DNA from: Porphyromonas gingivalis ATCC 33277
GTDB lineage: Bacteria; Bacteroidota; Bacteroidia; Bacteroidales; Porphyromonadaceae
NCBI RefSeq assembly: GCF_000010505.1
Contig: NC_010729.1
Location: 730,501 to 794,500 of the forward strand
Direction of reading: 5' to 3'
Length of the DNA stretch: 64,000 bases
Each line of letters begins with the position of its first letter. Within the stretch, counting starts at the first letter, position 1. A program made the position numbers and the translations under genes. The notes beneath the pieces were generated by a model. The model was given only the letters and a program-made list of their open reading frames with translations, had not been told where the DNA came from and did not search any database. Below, piece by piece: positions 9,666-18,376 of the stretch.

Positions 9666-10020
9666 AGTATTTAATTTACAGTGTTGCACGGGTTTTGCTT
9701 GCCAACCTCTGTCATTTTCGGCATGCAGGAACAAAGAAAGAGTTACCTGCTAAAATATTCCGACTCATTTTCAAGCAGCCTTTTTCTTGATGATCGATTG
9801 TCCATTGTCGTAGAAAGAAGAACTTGAATGATCAAGTAGAGACGGCGATCGAATTTTGATTCTTGCTTTTGAATAAAGAAGATGAATAAAACCTGATTCA
9901 TACAGGGGATGAAGTATTTCATCGCATTTCGTTTGATGAGTGTCGAGTTGAGAGAATTGATTTTACAGACCGAGACTTTTGCACAATAACCTCCCCCCTC
10001 ATATCGATCAAGACAGATAC

Positions 10021-10150
10021 ATGCATTGATTTGACGAAGAAAGGAGAGCTTCATGCGATCTCTCTGCAAACCTCAAGTAATCTGAAAAACACTTAAGAAT
10101 CAGCTCTGCGGCAAAAGACTTCAATGAAAGTCCTATAAAATAGTTGCAAA
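10021..10150. repeat. Left copy of imperfect repeat flanking the 41-bp array
   Basis: This gene-free stretch contains GCATTGATTTGACGAAGAAA and later AAGAATCAGCTCTGCGGCAA followed by AAGACTTCAATGAAAGTCC. Both blocks recur in the same order at about 10797-10960 on the other side of the tandem array. The rest of 9666-10180 holds only short, unconvincing open frames and I see no gene in it. Confidence 0.6.
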
Positions 10151-10180
10151 CAGCTGATAGTTAGCGCATTGATGGGAGCA

Positions 10181-10775
10181 GAATCAGCTGACAATCGCGT
10201 CCTGCATCGTGCAGGGAGCAAGAATCAGCTGACAATCGCGTCCTGCATCGTGCAGGAAGCAAGAATCAGCTGACAATCGCGTCCTGCATCGTGCAGGAAG
10301 CAAGAATCAGCTGACAATCGCGTCCTGCATCGTGCAGGAAGCAAGAATCAGCTGACAATCGCGTCCTGCATCGTGCAGGGAGCAAGAATCAGCTGACAAT
10401 CGCGTCCTGCATCGTGCAGGAAGCAAGAATCAGCTGACAATTGTGTCCTGCATCGTGCAGGAAGCAAGAATCAGCTGACAATCGCGTCCTGCATCGTGCA
10501 GGGAGCAAGAATCAGCTGACAATCGCGTCCTGCATCGTGCAGGGAGCAAGAATCAGCTGACAATCGCGTCCTGCATCGTGCAGGAAGCAAGAATCAGCTG
10601 ACAATCGCGTCCTGCATCGTGCAGGAAGCAAGAATCAGCTGACAATCACGTCCTGCATCGTGCAGGAAGCAAGAATCAGTTGACAATCGCGTCCTGCATC
10701 GTGCAGGAAGCAAGAATCAGCTGACAATCGCGTCCTGCATCGTGCAGGAAGCAAGAAACAGCCGACAATCATTCC
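10181..10775. repeat. 41-bp tandem repeat array, 14 units plus a degenerate one
   Basis: Units start at 10181, 10222, 10263 and so on at an exact 41-base step to 10714, with a decayed fifteenth at 10755. Each unit has GAATCAGCTGACAATCGCGT followed by CCTGCATCGTGCAGG, a 6-bp stem with a 3-base loop, and a short GAAGCAA or GGAGCAA spacer. A few units carry single changes (for example near 10440, 10645 and 10677). There are no unique spacers, so this is not a CRISPR array. It lies between the sppA start and the end of the riboswitch-linked TonB receptor gene. Confidence 0.95.
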
Positions 10776-10796
10776 TTATTTCTCGCCTATCGGCAC

Positions 10797-10960
10797 AAGC
10801 ATTGATTTGACGAGGAAAGGAGTACTTCTCTAATGGAAACTTGATGAAATTTCTGTTTGCTTGCTGTGTCCATATACCGGAGGTTTGACCTTTCCCGAAG
10901 ACACTAAGAATCTGCTCTGCAGCAAAAGAGCTCAATGAAAATCCCCTGCAACAGTCTCAG
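10797..10960. repeat. Right copy of imperfect repeat flanking the 41-bp array
   Basis: Carries GCATTGATTTGACGAGGAAA and, about 100 bases on, AAGAATCTGCTCTGCAGCAA followed by AAGAGCTCAATGAAAATCC. These match the two blocks at 10021-10150 in order and orientation. The right copy is longer between the two blocks. Confidence 0.6.
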
Positions 10961-10984
10961 ACCATAATTCGCTGATTTTACGAA

Positions 10985-11090
10985 CGTGTTTCTTGAAAAA
11001 AACGCGCGACTTTTTTCCCGTTTTGGTTCGGAAATTTTTTGCTTCTCGCACCAAAATCAAATTTTTCTCGCGCCATGTTTTTCAGTGTGT
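10985..11090. repeat. AT-rich palindromic dispersed element, copy A
   Basis: CGCGCGACTTTTTTCCCGTT on the left and AAATTTTTCTCGCGCCATG on the right are roughly inverted around GTTTTGGTTC and CACCAAAATC. Related copies lie at about 26355-26400, 44400-44530 and 59855-59985, all between genes. No coding sense is apparent. Confidence 0.6.
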
Positions 11091-11157
11091 GAAACAGCGA
11101 TTTTCACGAGCGTAAAGGGCGATGTCAAGAGGAGTTCGGAAGGATGTACAAATCAGA

Positions 11158-11198
11158 AAGCGGATACCCGCTCTCGATATGAGAGGAATATCCGCTTT
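11158..11198 (-). terminator. Hairpin after the TonB receptor gene, possible terminator
   Basis: AAAGCGGATA and TATCCGCTTT form a 10-bp outer stem, with an inner stem from CTCTCGATATGAGAG. It lies about 60 bases beyond the receptor stop codon. The run of T on the minus strand after the stem is short, so termination strength is uncertain. Confidence 0.5.
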
Positions 11199-11258
11199 GC
11201 TCTGTGAGGATTATGCAGGGAGACCGGCTCCTTTTATATCTGCTCTCGGGAAAGAGAA

Positions 11259-13379
11259 TTAGAAGTTGACCATAACCTTACCCATGATGTTACGTCCGGG
11301 CATGTGGTAGCCGTCTTTCTCCGTATAAAGCTCATCCAGGATGTTGTTCAAATTCACACCGAAGGTGAGATACTTGTTCATGTGGTAGTAAGCAGAGGCA
11401 TTGAACACCATTGCTTGCGGATGACGGAGCAGTCCCTGAGCAGCCAATTCAGGCTCTTCTGCTGCAAGCAGTTGCTGGAGTTCGGGGCGAACTTCGGGGT
11501 AGTAAGCGTACCAGTTTTGCTCGATCCTGCGTCCCATGAAGCGACCGTTGAGCATCACTTCAAGTCCTTCTTTGCCACGATATTCGATACCGAAGGTGAT
11601 GTTCTGCTTGCGAACGTAGTACATTTCGCTCCAAGGGGCATCGGTCTGGCTTTTCTTCATCTCGGAATTGAGCATGATCGTGGCATTCGCAAATGCGCGG
11701 AGAGAGAACTTGTTGGCAAAGAGGCTGCCGAAGTCATAAGACAAAAGGGCCTCGATACCGCTCATACGAGCCTTGTCGGCATTGATGTATGTGGTGATAT
11801 TATTAGCATAGTCAGGGCTGGACAAGATCAGATCTTTGTGGTCGGTGTGGAAATAGGTTACGTCGGCATGGATCCCGCAGCGTGCATTGCTGTATCCGAT
11901 ACCGAAGTCCCAGGTCATGGACTTTTCGGGTTTCAGGTCAGGATTGCCTATGGTCGTGCCGAACGGGCCTACGTATTGGCCTGCTTTTTGGAAAGCATCG
12001 GGAGCAGTGAATGCACTACCGAATGTACCATGAGCTGTAAGGCCTTTCACAAACTCATATTTGATTCCGACATTCGGATTGATTACGTTATGAGTTTCCT
12101 GTTTGGCTTCATTGTTGAGATACTCGTTCGCTTTCAGGTCAAAGAACATGAAGTCGGCACGTGCACCGGCAGAGATCGATAGAGCATCGTTCAGCAGGTA
12201 GAAATTGGCCTGTCCGAACAAACCGATATTGTTAGTGGCATATCCGGGGTTGTATGGCTTTGTATTCACTCCTGCCTGCTCGAATCTTTCTGACTCCATC
12301 GTCATGTTTCGGCTGTCGACACCGAGTACGATGTTTTGTCCTCCAAAGGAAATTTTGTCCTGAAGCAGGGCACCATAGGTGTAGTAGTCGCTTTTGTAGT
12401 TGATGAAACCGGTGGGATCGGCATTGTTATAGTTCTCCGATTTCTCTATGTTGAAGTAGGGGGAGAATTGAAGCGTGTGGCAGCCTTGTTTGCCGAGCAG
12501 CTCGAAAGATGTCGAAGAACGATTCAGATTTTTCTTGGATTCTCCGTAAACGCCCCATATAGATCCTCCTACGGGAATCGCATCTCCGAGGAATACGTTC
12601 TGATACAGATTCAGCGACCATTCGGGCGTGAAGTCGATACCGAAACGCAGACGTCCCGTTGCTACAGTATAGTCGCTCCCCTTCATTTTCTTGTTTTTGG
12701 TAGCATTTACATCTACTATAGCTTCTTCCAGTTTGCTCAGGGATAGGAAATTGTTTGATCCGGTCTTATAGTCCTTGTTCTGCTTGTCCAAGCCCAGACT
12801 AAGATCGAATGAGAAAATATCCTCGAAGCGGCCGCCCAAGTTGAATGATCCGGCCATGGTCTGGTAGCTACCGCCGAAGAGAGAAACGTTGCCATGGATC
12901 TTGTCCTTGGATTTGTGGGTGATGATGTTCACCACACCGCCCATGGCATTGGTGCCGTAGATGGAAGAGAACGGGCCTTTGAGGATCTCGATTTGTTCGA
13001 TGTTGCTCGTGTTGAGCGTAGAGATATTGTCCGTTCCCGCAGGGATGCCGTTTACCAATACGGTTACATACTTGCCGGAGGGCTTGAAACCGCGGATACC
13101 GATGTTCGAACTAAAGCCCGGGTATTGTATGACATCGAGCGAACTTTGCGTCTTGAGGATGTCGGTCATGTTGTTAAAGCCGGACTGCTTGATGTTGCGC
13201 GATGGGATGAGTTCCATCTTGGCCGGTATCTTTTTCAGAGGTACGGCCGTGCGTGTAGAATAGACCGTGACGGTCTGAAGATTGTGTACTCGTAGCGAAT
13301 CTGTCGGGACATTGTCCGTCTTGGCAAAAGCCTGCGCTGAAATACCAATCGATAGTAGCGCGAAGAAAAACTTTTTCAT
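11259..13379 (-). CDS. tlr: TonB-dependent outer-membrane receptor in the riboswitch operon (Tlr-like)
   Basis: Outer-membrane beta-barrel receptor of 706 residues from the ATG at 13379. A signal peptide (KKFFFALLSIGISAQAFA) is followed by a plug domain with VNGIPAGTDNIS and YGTNAMGGVVNIITHKS, then a barrel ending in an aromatic residue (MVNF). The frame runs further upstream but would lose the signal peptide. I recall this P. gingivalis locus being published as the tlr heme-uptake receptor. Here it closes an operon that starts with a cobalamin riboswitch and includes cbiZ, which argues for a BtuB-like corrinoid substrate. It starts 13 bases after the cbiZ stop. Confidence 0.88.
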   Translation of the reverse strand: MKKFFFALLSIGISAQAFAKTDNVPTDSLRVHNLQTVTVYSTRTAVPLKKIPAKMELIPSRNIKQSGFNNMTDILKTQSSLDVIQYPGFSSNIGIRGFKPSGKYVTVLVNGIPAGTDNISTLNTSNIEQIEILKGPFSSIYGTNAMGGVVNIITHKSKDKIHGNVSLFGGSYQTMAGSFNLGGRFEDIFSFDLSLGLDKQNKDYKTGSNNFLSLSKLEEAIVDVNATKNKKMKGSDYTVATGRLRFGIDFTPEWSLNLYQNVFLGDAIPVGGSIWGVYGESKKNLNRSSTSFELLGKQGCHTLQFSPYFNIEKSENYNNADPTGFINYKSDYYTYGALLQDKISFGGQNIVLGVDSRNMTMESERFEQAGVNTKPYNPGYATNNIGLFGQANFYLLNDALSISAGARADFMFFDLKANEYLNNEAKQETHNVINPNVGIKYEFVKGLTAHGTFGSAFTAPDAFQKAGQYVGPFGTTIGNPDLKPEKSMTWDFGIGYSNARCGIHADVTYFHTDHKDLILSSPDYANNITTYINADKARMSGIEALLSYDFGSLFANKFSLRAFANATIMLNSEMKKSQTDAPWSEMYYVRKQNITFGIEYRGKEGLEVMLNGRFMGRRIEQNWYAYYPEVRPELQQLLAAEEPELAAQGLLRHPQAMVFNASAYYHMNKYLTFGVNLNNILDELYTEKDGYHMPGRNIMGKVMVNF

Positions 13380-13392
13380 AATTATTGATATG

Positions 13393-14583
13393 TTAAAGTG
13401 ATGAATGAATAATTCTGTTGTGGAGTATTCTTGCAAGGGTATGGAGGCAGAGGGACAGCACTTGACGATATGCCGGCGCATCTTGTCCACATACAATGTC
13501 CTTTCTGTTTGCCTTCTCGGAGATACCTTCCTCCGAAAGTATCGTATGCAATATGTTTTCGGCTGTGCAGGTCATGCTCTTGTCCGAGATGATTTGCCAG
13601 CGGTTTTGGTCGCACAAATGAGCTATGGCAGCCACTGCGGCTACCAGACGGTTGTCTCGATCGATACCGCCGATTCCTGCTTCTACAACCTCTTTTTTCA
13701 GATGTGGATACAGCCGCAGGCATTCGGAGACGATCGCTTCTCTCGTTATTCCGTAGCGTTTGGTCTGCCATTCGATCGAAGCCTGACGTGTAGGGGTCAT
13801 CTTTGTCTGTCGGGATAAGGCTTCCGTAATAGCCTCTTTCACGCTTTGGCCTATCATTTCGCCCAAAAGCACGTGTTTGCCACTATTCTGAAGCACTATC
13901 TCCGACTCCTTATTACAGATGGCTATCAGCGAATCCGTTCCTGAGCCGGTGGCCAAATCTTCGGAATACATGCTGTTTGCCATCAGTTCCTGTAGGGCTG
14001 CCGATTTCGCTTCGGTGGCGGTGACGAGGGCGCGTGTCAGTGTTCCTGCATCCAATGAGGCATCGATGAATAGGAATACGTTGATGGTACCCGGCTTAAT
14101 CAGGTCGGTTTGGGTAAATTCGTTGTATGCTGCGGGTTCTCCTGCGCGTCCCCCATTTACATCTATGCCTGCCGTGGCAACCGCCATGACCGTTACTCCG
14201 TGGTATTGGCGGGAGGAGGTTGCCGTATTTTCGATCAGGGCAGCAGTACCCATGCCCGTTGTTTTGTCAAGAGGCAGACCCAATTCTTCCGCTAAGGCAG
14301 CGTAGTGTTCGGTCATGGTCTTTCCTCGCATCCCTACAGAGCGTTTGGCTATTACATCGGGATCCCTCCCGCAACTGTTGTTGAAGGCGTAGCGGAGGTC
14401 TTCTCGGTAGCCGCCGTTGAGATTGCAGGTGCTCACGACTCCTCTGCGTCCTGCGAAGCGAACGATCATACTTTCTTTCAAGTGGTAAAGAGGATCGCCC
14501 ATAGGACTAAAAAACAGAGGCGTTTCTTTGTCGAAATCTATCGTAGGGTTTTGCATATAATTGTTTGTTTCACAAGCATTCAT
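13393..14583 (-). CDS. cbiZ: CbiZ-type adenosylcobinamide amidohydrolase with C-terminal extension
   Basis: CbiZ removes the nucleotide-loop side chain of imported cobamides so that they can be rebuilt with the cell's own lower ligand. Family hallmarks are visible in the first ~230 residues: TGMGTAALIENTA, VMAVATAGIDVNGGRAGEP, VTATEAKSAALQELM and the glycine-rich ATGSGTDSLIA. The protein has 396 residues from the ATG at 14583, which overlaps the upstream ATPase stop by four bases; a second ATG lies at 14556. The ~130 residues after the CbiZ domain are not something I recognise. Its place among riboswitch-controlled transporter genes fits corrinoid salvage. Confidence 0.88.
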   Translation of the reverse strand: MNACETNNYMQNPTIDFDKETPLFFSPMGDPLYHLKESMIVRFAGRRGVVSTCNLNGGYREDLRYAFNNSCGRDPDVIAKRSVGMRGKTMTEHYAALAEELGLPLDKTTGMGTAALIENTATSSRQYHGVTVMAVATAGIDVNGGRAGEPAAYNEFTQTDLIKPGTINVFLFIDASLDAGTLTRALVTATEAKSAALQELMANSMYSEDLATGSGTDSLIAICNKESEIVLQNSGKHVLLGEMIGQSVKEAITEALSRQTKMTPTRQASIEWQTKRYGITREAIVSECLRLYPHLKKEVVEAGIGGIDRDNRLVAAVAAIAHLCDQNRWQIISDKSMTCTAENILHTILSEEGISEKANRKDIVCGQDAPAYRQVLSLCLHTLARILHNRIIHSSL

Positions 14584-15581
14584 TCGTGGTGAGCGTGCAG
14601 CGTTTGTAGCAAGGAGCCGATGGAGTCGAAGCTTTTCGAGGAATCGCCCTCCTGCAGAATCCAGCAGCCCTCTCCCACGGTGATTTTGCGGTCGGAGGCA
14701 TCTGCGGATTCCACATAACCATTCCGGTGCAAAGCGCTCAGTGTCCATTTGTAAGCAGCACCCTGTCCTTCTACAGAAACAGGTGTAGCCGTTTTATGTT
14801 TGACGGAGAAGGCTCCGCTGTCTATATTGAAGGAAAGAGTTTCGTTGCCGAATACTTTTTCAAAACAGTGGTTCAGTACCAAATCCTCCGGTGCCCCACG
14901 ACAAATCTCCCCTTGGCTGTTCATCAGCCATACCGTGTCCGCCCATTGCAGGGCCAGATCCATTTCGTGGGTAGAAACGAGGATACTCTTGTTCGTTTTG
15001 CGTGCCAATTCGCGCAGCATGATGATCACCTCCAGACGGCTTGGCAGATCGAGGTGTGCCGTAGGTTCGTCAAGAAGCATCACGGGAGTCTGTTGGGCTA
15101 AAGCGCGGGCTATCATTACACGCTGTTTTTCTCCATCGCTTAGTTCCCCGTATTGGCGCGACTCGAATCCCATCAGTCGGCATGCTATGAGCGATTCATT
15201 CACAATCTCCTTGTCCTTTGCGGTCAGGCTACCCCGATAATTGACGTAGGGATAGCGTCCGATGACGACAATATCCCGAACAGTCAGATTCGTCGCTGCT
15301 ATTTTGTCGGTCAGTACCAGACTGAGCATCTTGGCTTTCTCTCTCATGCGGAGACCGTGTATGTCGCGTCCTGCAATGGTGATATTCCCCGAAATAGGCG
15401 GCAGTAATCCTGCGATGGTGTGCATGAGCGTGGATTTGCCGCAGCCGTTCGGACCCATCAGCATTACCAGTTCGCCATTAAGCATGGAAAGGTCGATTAG
15501 CTTCGATACGATGCGCTCCGTTTTCTTGCTTCGGTATCCGGTAGATAGTCCCGTCAGGGTCACATTGTCGGTATGGATCAT
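14580..15581 (-). CDS. Corrinoid/siderophore-type ABC transporter ATPase (BtuD/FecE-like)
   Basis: Cytoplasmic ATPase of a FecCD-type importer. Walker A is GPNGCGKST, the signature is LSDGEKQRV, Walker B is VMLLDEP, and the switch His lies in LVSTHEMD. It has 333 residues. The ATPase core ends near 250, leaving an extra ~80-residue C-terminal segment that I do not recognise and that the ATPase at 40034-40792 lacks. It starts seven bases after the permease stop and overlaps cbiZ by four. Confidence 0.92.
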   Translation of the reverse strand: MIHTDNVTLTGLSTGYRSKKTERIVSKLIDLSMLNGELVMLMGPNGCGKSTLMHTIAGLLPPISGNITIAGRDIHGLRMREKAKMLSLVLTDKIAATNLTVRDIVVIGRYPYVNYRGSLTAKDKEIVNESLIACRLMGFESRQYGELSDGEKQRVMIARALAQQTPVMLLDEPTAHLDLPSRLEVIIMLRELARKTNKSILVSTHEMDLALQWADTVWLMNSQGEICRGAPEDLVLNHCFEKVFGNETLSFNIDSGAFSVKHKTATPVSVEGQGAAYKWTLSALHRNGYVESADASDRKITVGEGCWILQEGDSSKSFDSIGSLLQTLHAHHE

Positions 15582-15588
15582 CGCCTGT

Positions 15589-16623
15589 TCAGTTGAAGAT
15601 TAAACGCTTTTTGCGGTTGCGAGCGATCGTCATGATTACTACGGGAGCACCAATCATCGAGGTGATGGCGTTGATCGGCAGTACAAAGCCTTTGCCCGGT
15701 ACCTGCGTGATCATGTCGCACACGAGCATCAGCAGAGCACCGCACAGCATGGTGCCGGGGAGCAGTATGCGGTAGTCCGAACTTTTGAGTAGGATGCGTG
15801 AGAAGTGAGGTACGGCTATCCCCAAAAAGGCAATAGGGCCTGTAAAAGCCGTAATCGTTCCGGTAATGATACTCGTGATGCCGATCAGAATAATTCGCTC
15901 TCGCTCCACGTGGATACCTACGCTACGAGCATAGTTCTCTCCTATGTTGAGCGCATTCATATACTTGGGCATCAGCATGGACAGGAAGAGACCGCCCGAA
16001 ACGATGGGGATCATCAGGGATAGCTGTCGCCATGTCGTGCCGGCCACGCTGCCGAAAGACCAGATCAGATACCCTTTGAGCATTTCATTGTCGGAAAAGA
16101 ACTGGAGAATGGATATAAACGAACTGGCCAAAAAGCCGACCATCACTCCGACGATCAGCACCGAGACCATATCTCTGAGCCACGCTGCTACAGCCGAGAT
16201 GAGCAGAAGTACCAGCATGGAACCTATGCAGGCTGCCGTAGCTACGCCCCATGTGTCGGCCGTGCCGGAGTACAGACTGAGACCGGGTATGATGGTGAAT
16301 GACATGATGTACAGGGCTACTCCAAGACCGGCTCCGCTATTGATCCCCAAAATAGAGGTGTCAGCCAGAGGATTGCGGAAGAGACTCTGCATTTGCAGAC
16401 CTGCGATGGATATGCCGGCACCGGCAAAGAGAGCGGTCAGAGCCTTCGGCAGACGGAAATTGCGAATGACATAGTCATTGGTTGTTTGCATTTCCGATCC
16501 GTTGGTCAGAGCTTGCAGCACGTCGGCCGGCGATATATCCAGACTGCCCCATATGAGGTCGGCCACGAAAGCCACGGCAGTCAGTAAAAGAAGTGTGCCG
16601 AATATGAATGATGATCGCTTCAT
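15589..16623 (-). CDS. FecCD-family ABC transporter permease (BtuC-like)
   Basis: Inner-membrane permease of the BtuC/FecCD family for corrinoids, heme or siderophores, with 344 residues and about ten membrane segments. Typical motifs are RLPKALTALFAGAGISIAG, QSLFRNPLADTSILGINSGA and TGPIAFLGIAVPH. It overlaps the upstream binding-protein gene by four bases (ATGA), so it is co-translated. The paralogous permease at 38920-39990 belongs to the second riboswitch locus. Confidence 0.94.
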   Translation of the reverse strand: MKRSSFIFGTLLLLTAVAFVADLIWGSLDISPADVLQALTNGSEMQTTNDYVIRNFRLPKALTALFAGAGISIAGLQMQSLFRNPLADTSILGINSGAGLGVALYIMSFTIIPGLSLYSGTADTWGVATAACIGSMLVLLLISAVAAWLRDMVSVLIVGVMVGFLASSFISILQFFSDNEMLKGYLIWSFGSVAGTTWRQLSLMIPIVSGGLFLSMLMPKYMNALNIGENYARSVGIHVERERIILIGITSIITGTITAFTGPIAFLGIAVPHFSRILLKSSDYRILLPGTMLCGALLMLVCDMITQVPGKGFVLPINAITSMIGAPVVIMTIARNRKKRLIFN

Positions 16624-17795
16624 GGCCTCTTCAGTTCTATCCAGTATGAAGTCTTGTACTCGGGTAGCAGCTCCGGCCGAGTGATCTTGATGATGTCTTT
16701 GAGCAAAAGATCGGGACGATACAGCCCGCTCTCCCAGTAGTCATTGCCCCCATTCTCGTTCACGCGCTTGCGATCGATGTAAACCTTACCGGTTTGGGTG
16801 GCATCGAAATGTCGGTAGCGTTCGTTCAAAGCGAGAAATTCATCCATTGTCTTGATGTTTCCCATCATCGTACATATCCAAATTTCGGCATGACGATGGC
16901 GACTGAAAATATACTCGAAACTGCACGGCTGGCTACTGACTTTGCCGGCTGCATAGTCGAAAGATACTCGTGCATCTCTGAACATGGCTGTACTGTAGCT
17001 GTACTCTCCGGGCAGGTACCAAGTCCCATTATAGTCCTGCCCATACATGATGGCAATGGTATCGGTCTTTTCTGCCACCAATTTGCGAGCCTCCGCATAC
17101 TCCGATTCTATCTGTTCGAAAACCTCATGAGCACGACGATTGCAGCCGAGAAGCATCGCCGTTAGCTTCATCCATTCGGCACGACCGAGTAGATCCCGCT
17201 CTTTCCATTCGTTGTATAAAACGGTGTTGATGCCCGAAGCGATCAGCTCTTCGTCCTTGTCCGATACGTGGAATAAATCCTGCAGGAGGATCTCCGGGCG
17301 GAGTCCGGCTATCTGCTCTATATTTTTGGTCATGCCCGTGCCGATCTCTTGTACATACCCTTTCTTTATGCGATTGCGGATGTCAGCATTGCAAATGTTT
17401 TTCAGGTTGATGCAACCCACCAGTTTGTCTGTCTGATCGAGTAGGGGGAGCGAGCCTATTTGCGTCGTGGACAGACAGGCTATAGTGCGTGCCGGTACGG
17501 GGATATAGAGGGCCTTGGGATGTCTTGCCACAGGACGCTTGCTGTCACGAGGATAAAGGATATAGACGGCCATCGTGTCGGGCTTGTCCGGATGGAATAC
17601 ATAGACGGTTTTGTAGCCGGTATGATTGACGGTCTGTATGCTTTTGGCATATTCGAATCTGACAGGGAAATTAAAATCGGCCGTATCTATCGACACCGTT
17701 TCCACTTCGGTGCCTTTCCCACGTGAAGAACCATTACAGGAGTATAAGGCAAAGGCGATAAACGCATAGAAGAGCCATTCGAACCTCTTAGGCAT
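16620..17795 (-). CDS. Periplasmic corrinoid/heme-type binding lipoprotein (BtuF-like)
   Basis: Substrate-binding component of the FecCD-type importer. From the ATG at 17795 it has 391 residues; the lipobox FALYSC anchors it at about Cys19. The frame extends upstream to 17915 but that would bury the lipobox. The body has the TroA/BtuF-like layout, with the QIGSLPLLDQTDKLVGCIN and AGLRPEILLQD strands. A segment RAEWMKLTAMLLG parallels QAEWVKLIGLLTG in the binding protein of the second locus, so the two are paralogs. It is the first gene after the riboswitch. Confidence 0.9.
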   Translation of the reverse strand: MPKRFEWLFYAFIAFALYSCNGSSRGKGTEVETVSIDTADFNFPVRFEYAKSIQTVNHTGYKTVYVFHPDKPDTMAVYILYPRDSKRPVARHPKALYIPVPARTIACLSTTQIGSLPLLDQTDKLVGCINLKNICNADIRNRIKKGYVQEIGTGMTKNIEQIAGLRPEILLQDLFHVSDKDEELIASGINTVLYNEWKERDLLGRAEWMKLTAMLLGCNRRAHEVFEQIESEYAEARKLVAEKTDTIAIMYGQDYNGTWYLPGEYSYSTAMFRDARVSFDYAAGKVSSQPCSFEYIFSRHRHAEIWICTMMGNIKTMDEFLALNERYRHFDATQTGKVYIDRKRVNENGGNDYWESGLYRPDLLLKDIIKITRPELLPEYKTSYWIELKRP

Positions 17796-17944
17796 AGCTG
17801 AATCGTTAGACTGATCCGAGACGAACAAAACAGATTCGCAGACTATGCCGTACCCTTGCGGAAGCAAGTGCCCGACGTGAATCAATCCTCTTCGGCCCGA
17901 AAGAATTAATACCATAAGATGCCGGCCAAAATCTTTGGCAACAT

Positions 17945-18080
17945 CTTTTAGATATGTGCGGCAGGTCTTCCGACTCGGCCTAAATCGCTACGCCTTCCCA
18001 CATCGATATGCAGTGGCATCGTTCTGTAGCGACAGGTACGACCATACGGCTACGGGGATAGTTTTGGCTTTGCACCAAAT
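17945..18080 (-). promoter_or_regulatory. Cobalamin riboswitch (B12 element)
   Basis: Read on the minus strand, the order is GGTGCAAAGCC, then GATGCCACTG, GTGGGAAGGC and finally GAGTCGGAAGACCTGCC, the B12 box. This is the conserved cobalamin-riboswitch series, in the right order, about 150 bases before the first gene of the transporter operon. Cobalamin binding would reduce expression of the operon below. The exact 5' edge is uncertain. A separate terminator or anti-terminator stem is not obvious, so control may act on translation. The rest of 18081-18340 holds nothing I can support. Confidence 0.92.
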
Positions 18081-18340
18081 TCTCTTTTAATCATTCGACT
18101 GACCTCTCGATAAATGAAGAGAGGCCATTTCATGAACCGCACATATCCGAACCGGCTTTCAGAGAGTAAGATATACGGTGAAGTATATGGCTTGTTGCTC
18201 AATGAAATCCAATCTGTTACAAATATACTGACAGACAGTGATTCTACCAAAGCATCCATTCCATATTTTCCGGCTGTGAGTGCAGCACAATGAACTAAGT
18301 CCTGTTAGAGGTCGAAGCCGGATATTGGAGCGGATTTTAG

Positions 18341-18348
18341 TAGTTTTG
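18341..18348 (+). promoter_or_regulatory. Probable -7 promoter box for the DUF3109 gene
   Basis: TAGTTTTG matches TAnnTTTG and lies 28 bases before the ATG at 18377. No convincing -33 element is seen. Confidence 0.4.
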
Positions 18349-18376
18349 CGCTCCGTTAGAAATACTGAATATAAGG

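Noticed and set aside
9743-10069. Minus-strand frame of 108 codons
   Set aside because: No motif, no start context, and the flanking repeat block is part of it; treated as non-coding.
10181-10775. CRISPR array
   Set aside because: The 41-base units are contiguous and almost identical, with no unique spacers and no cas genes in the window.
18050-18259. Minus-strand frame of 69 codons
   Set aside because: It runs into the cobalamin riboswitch at its 3' end and has no recognisable domain; most likely leader sequence.
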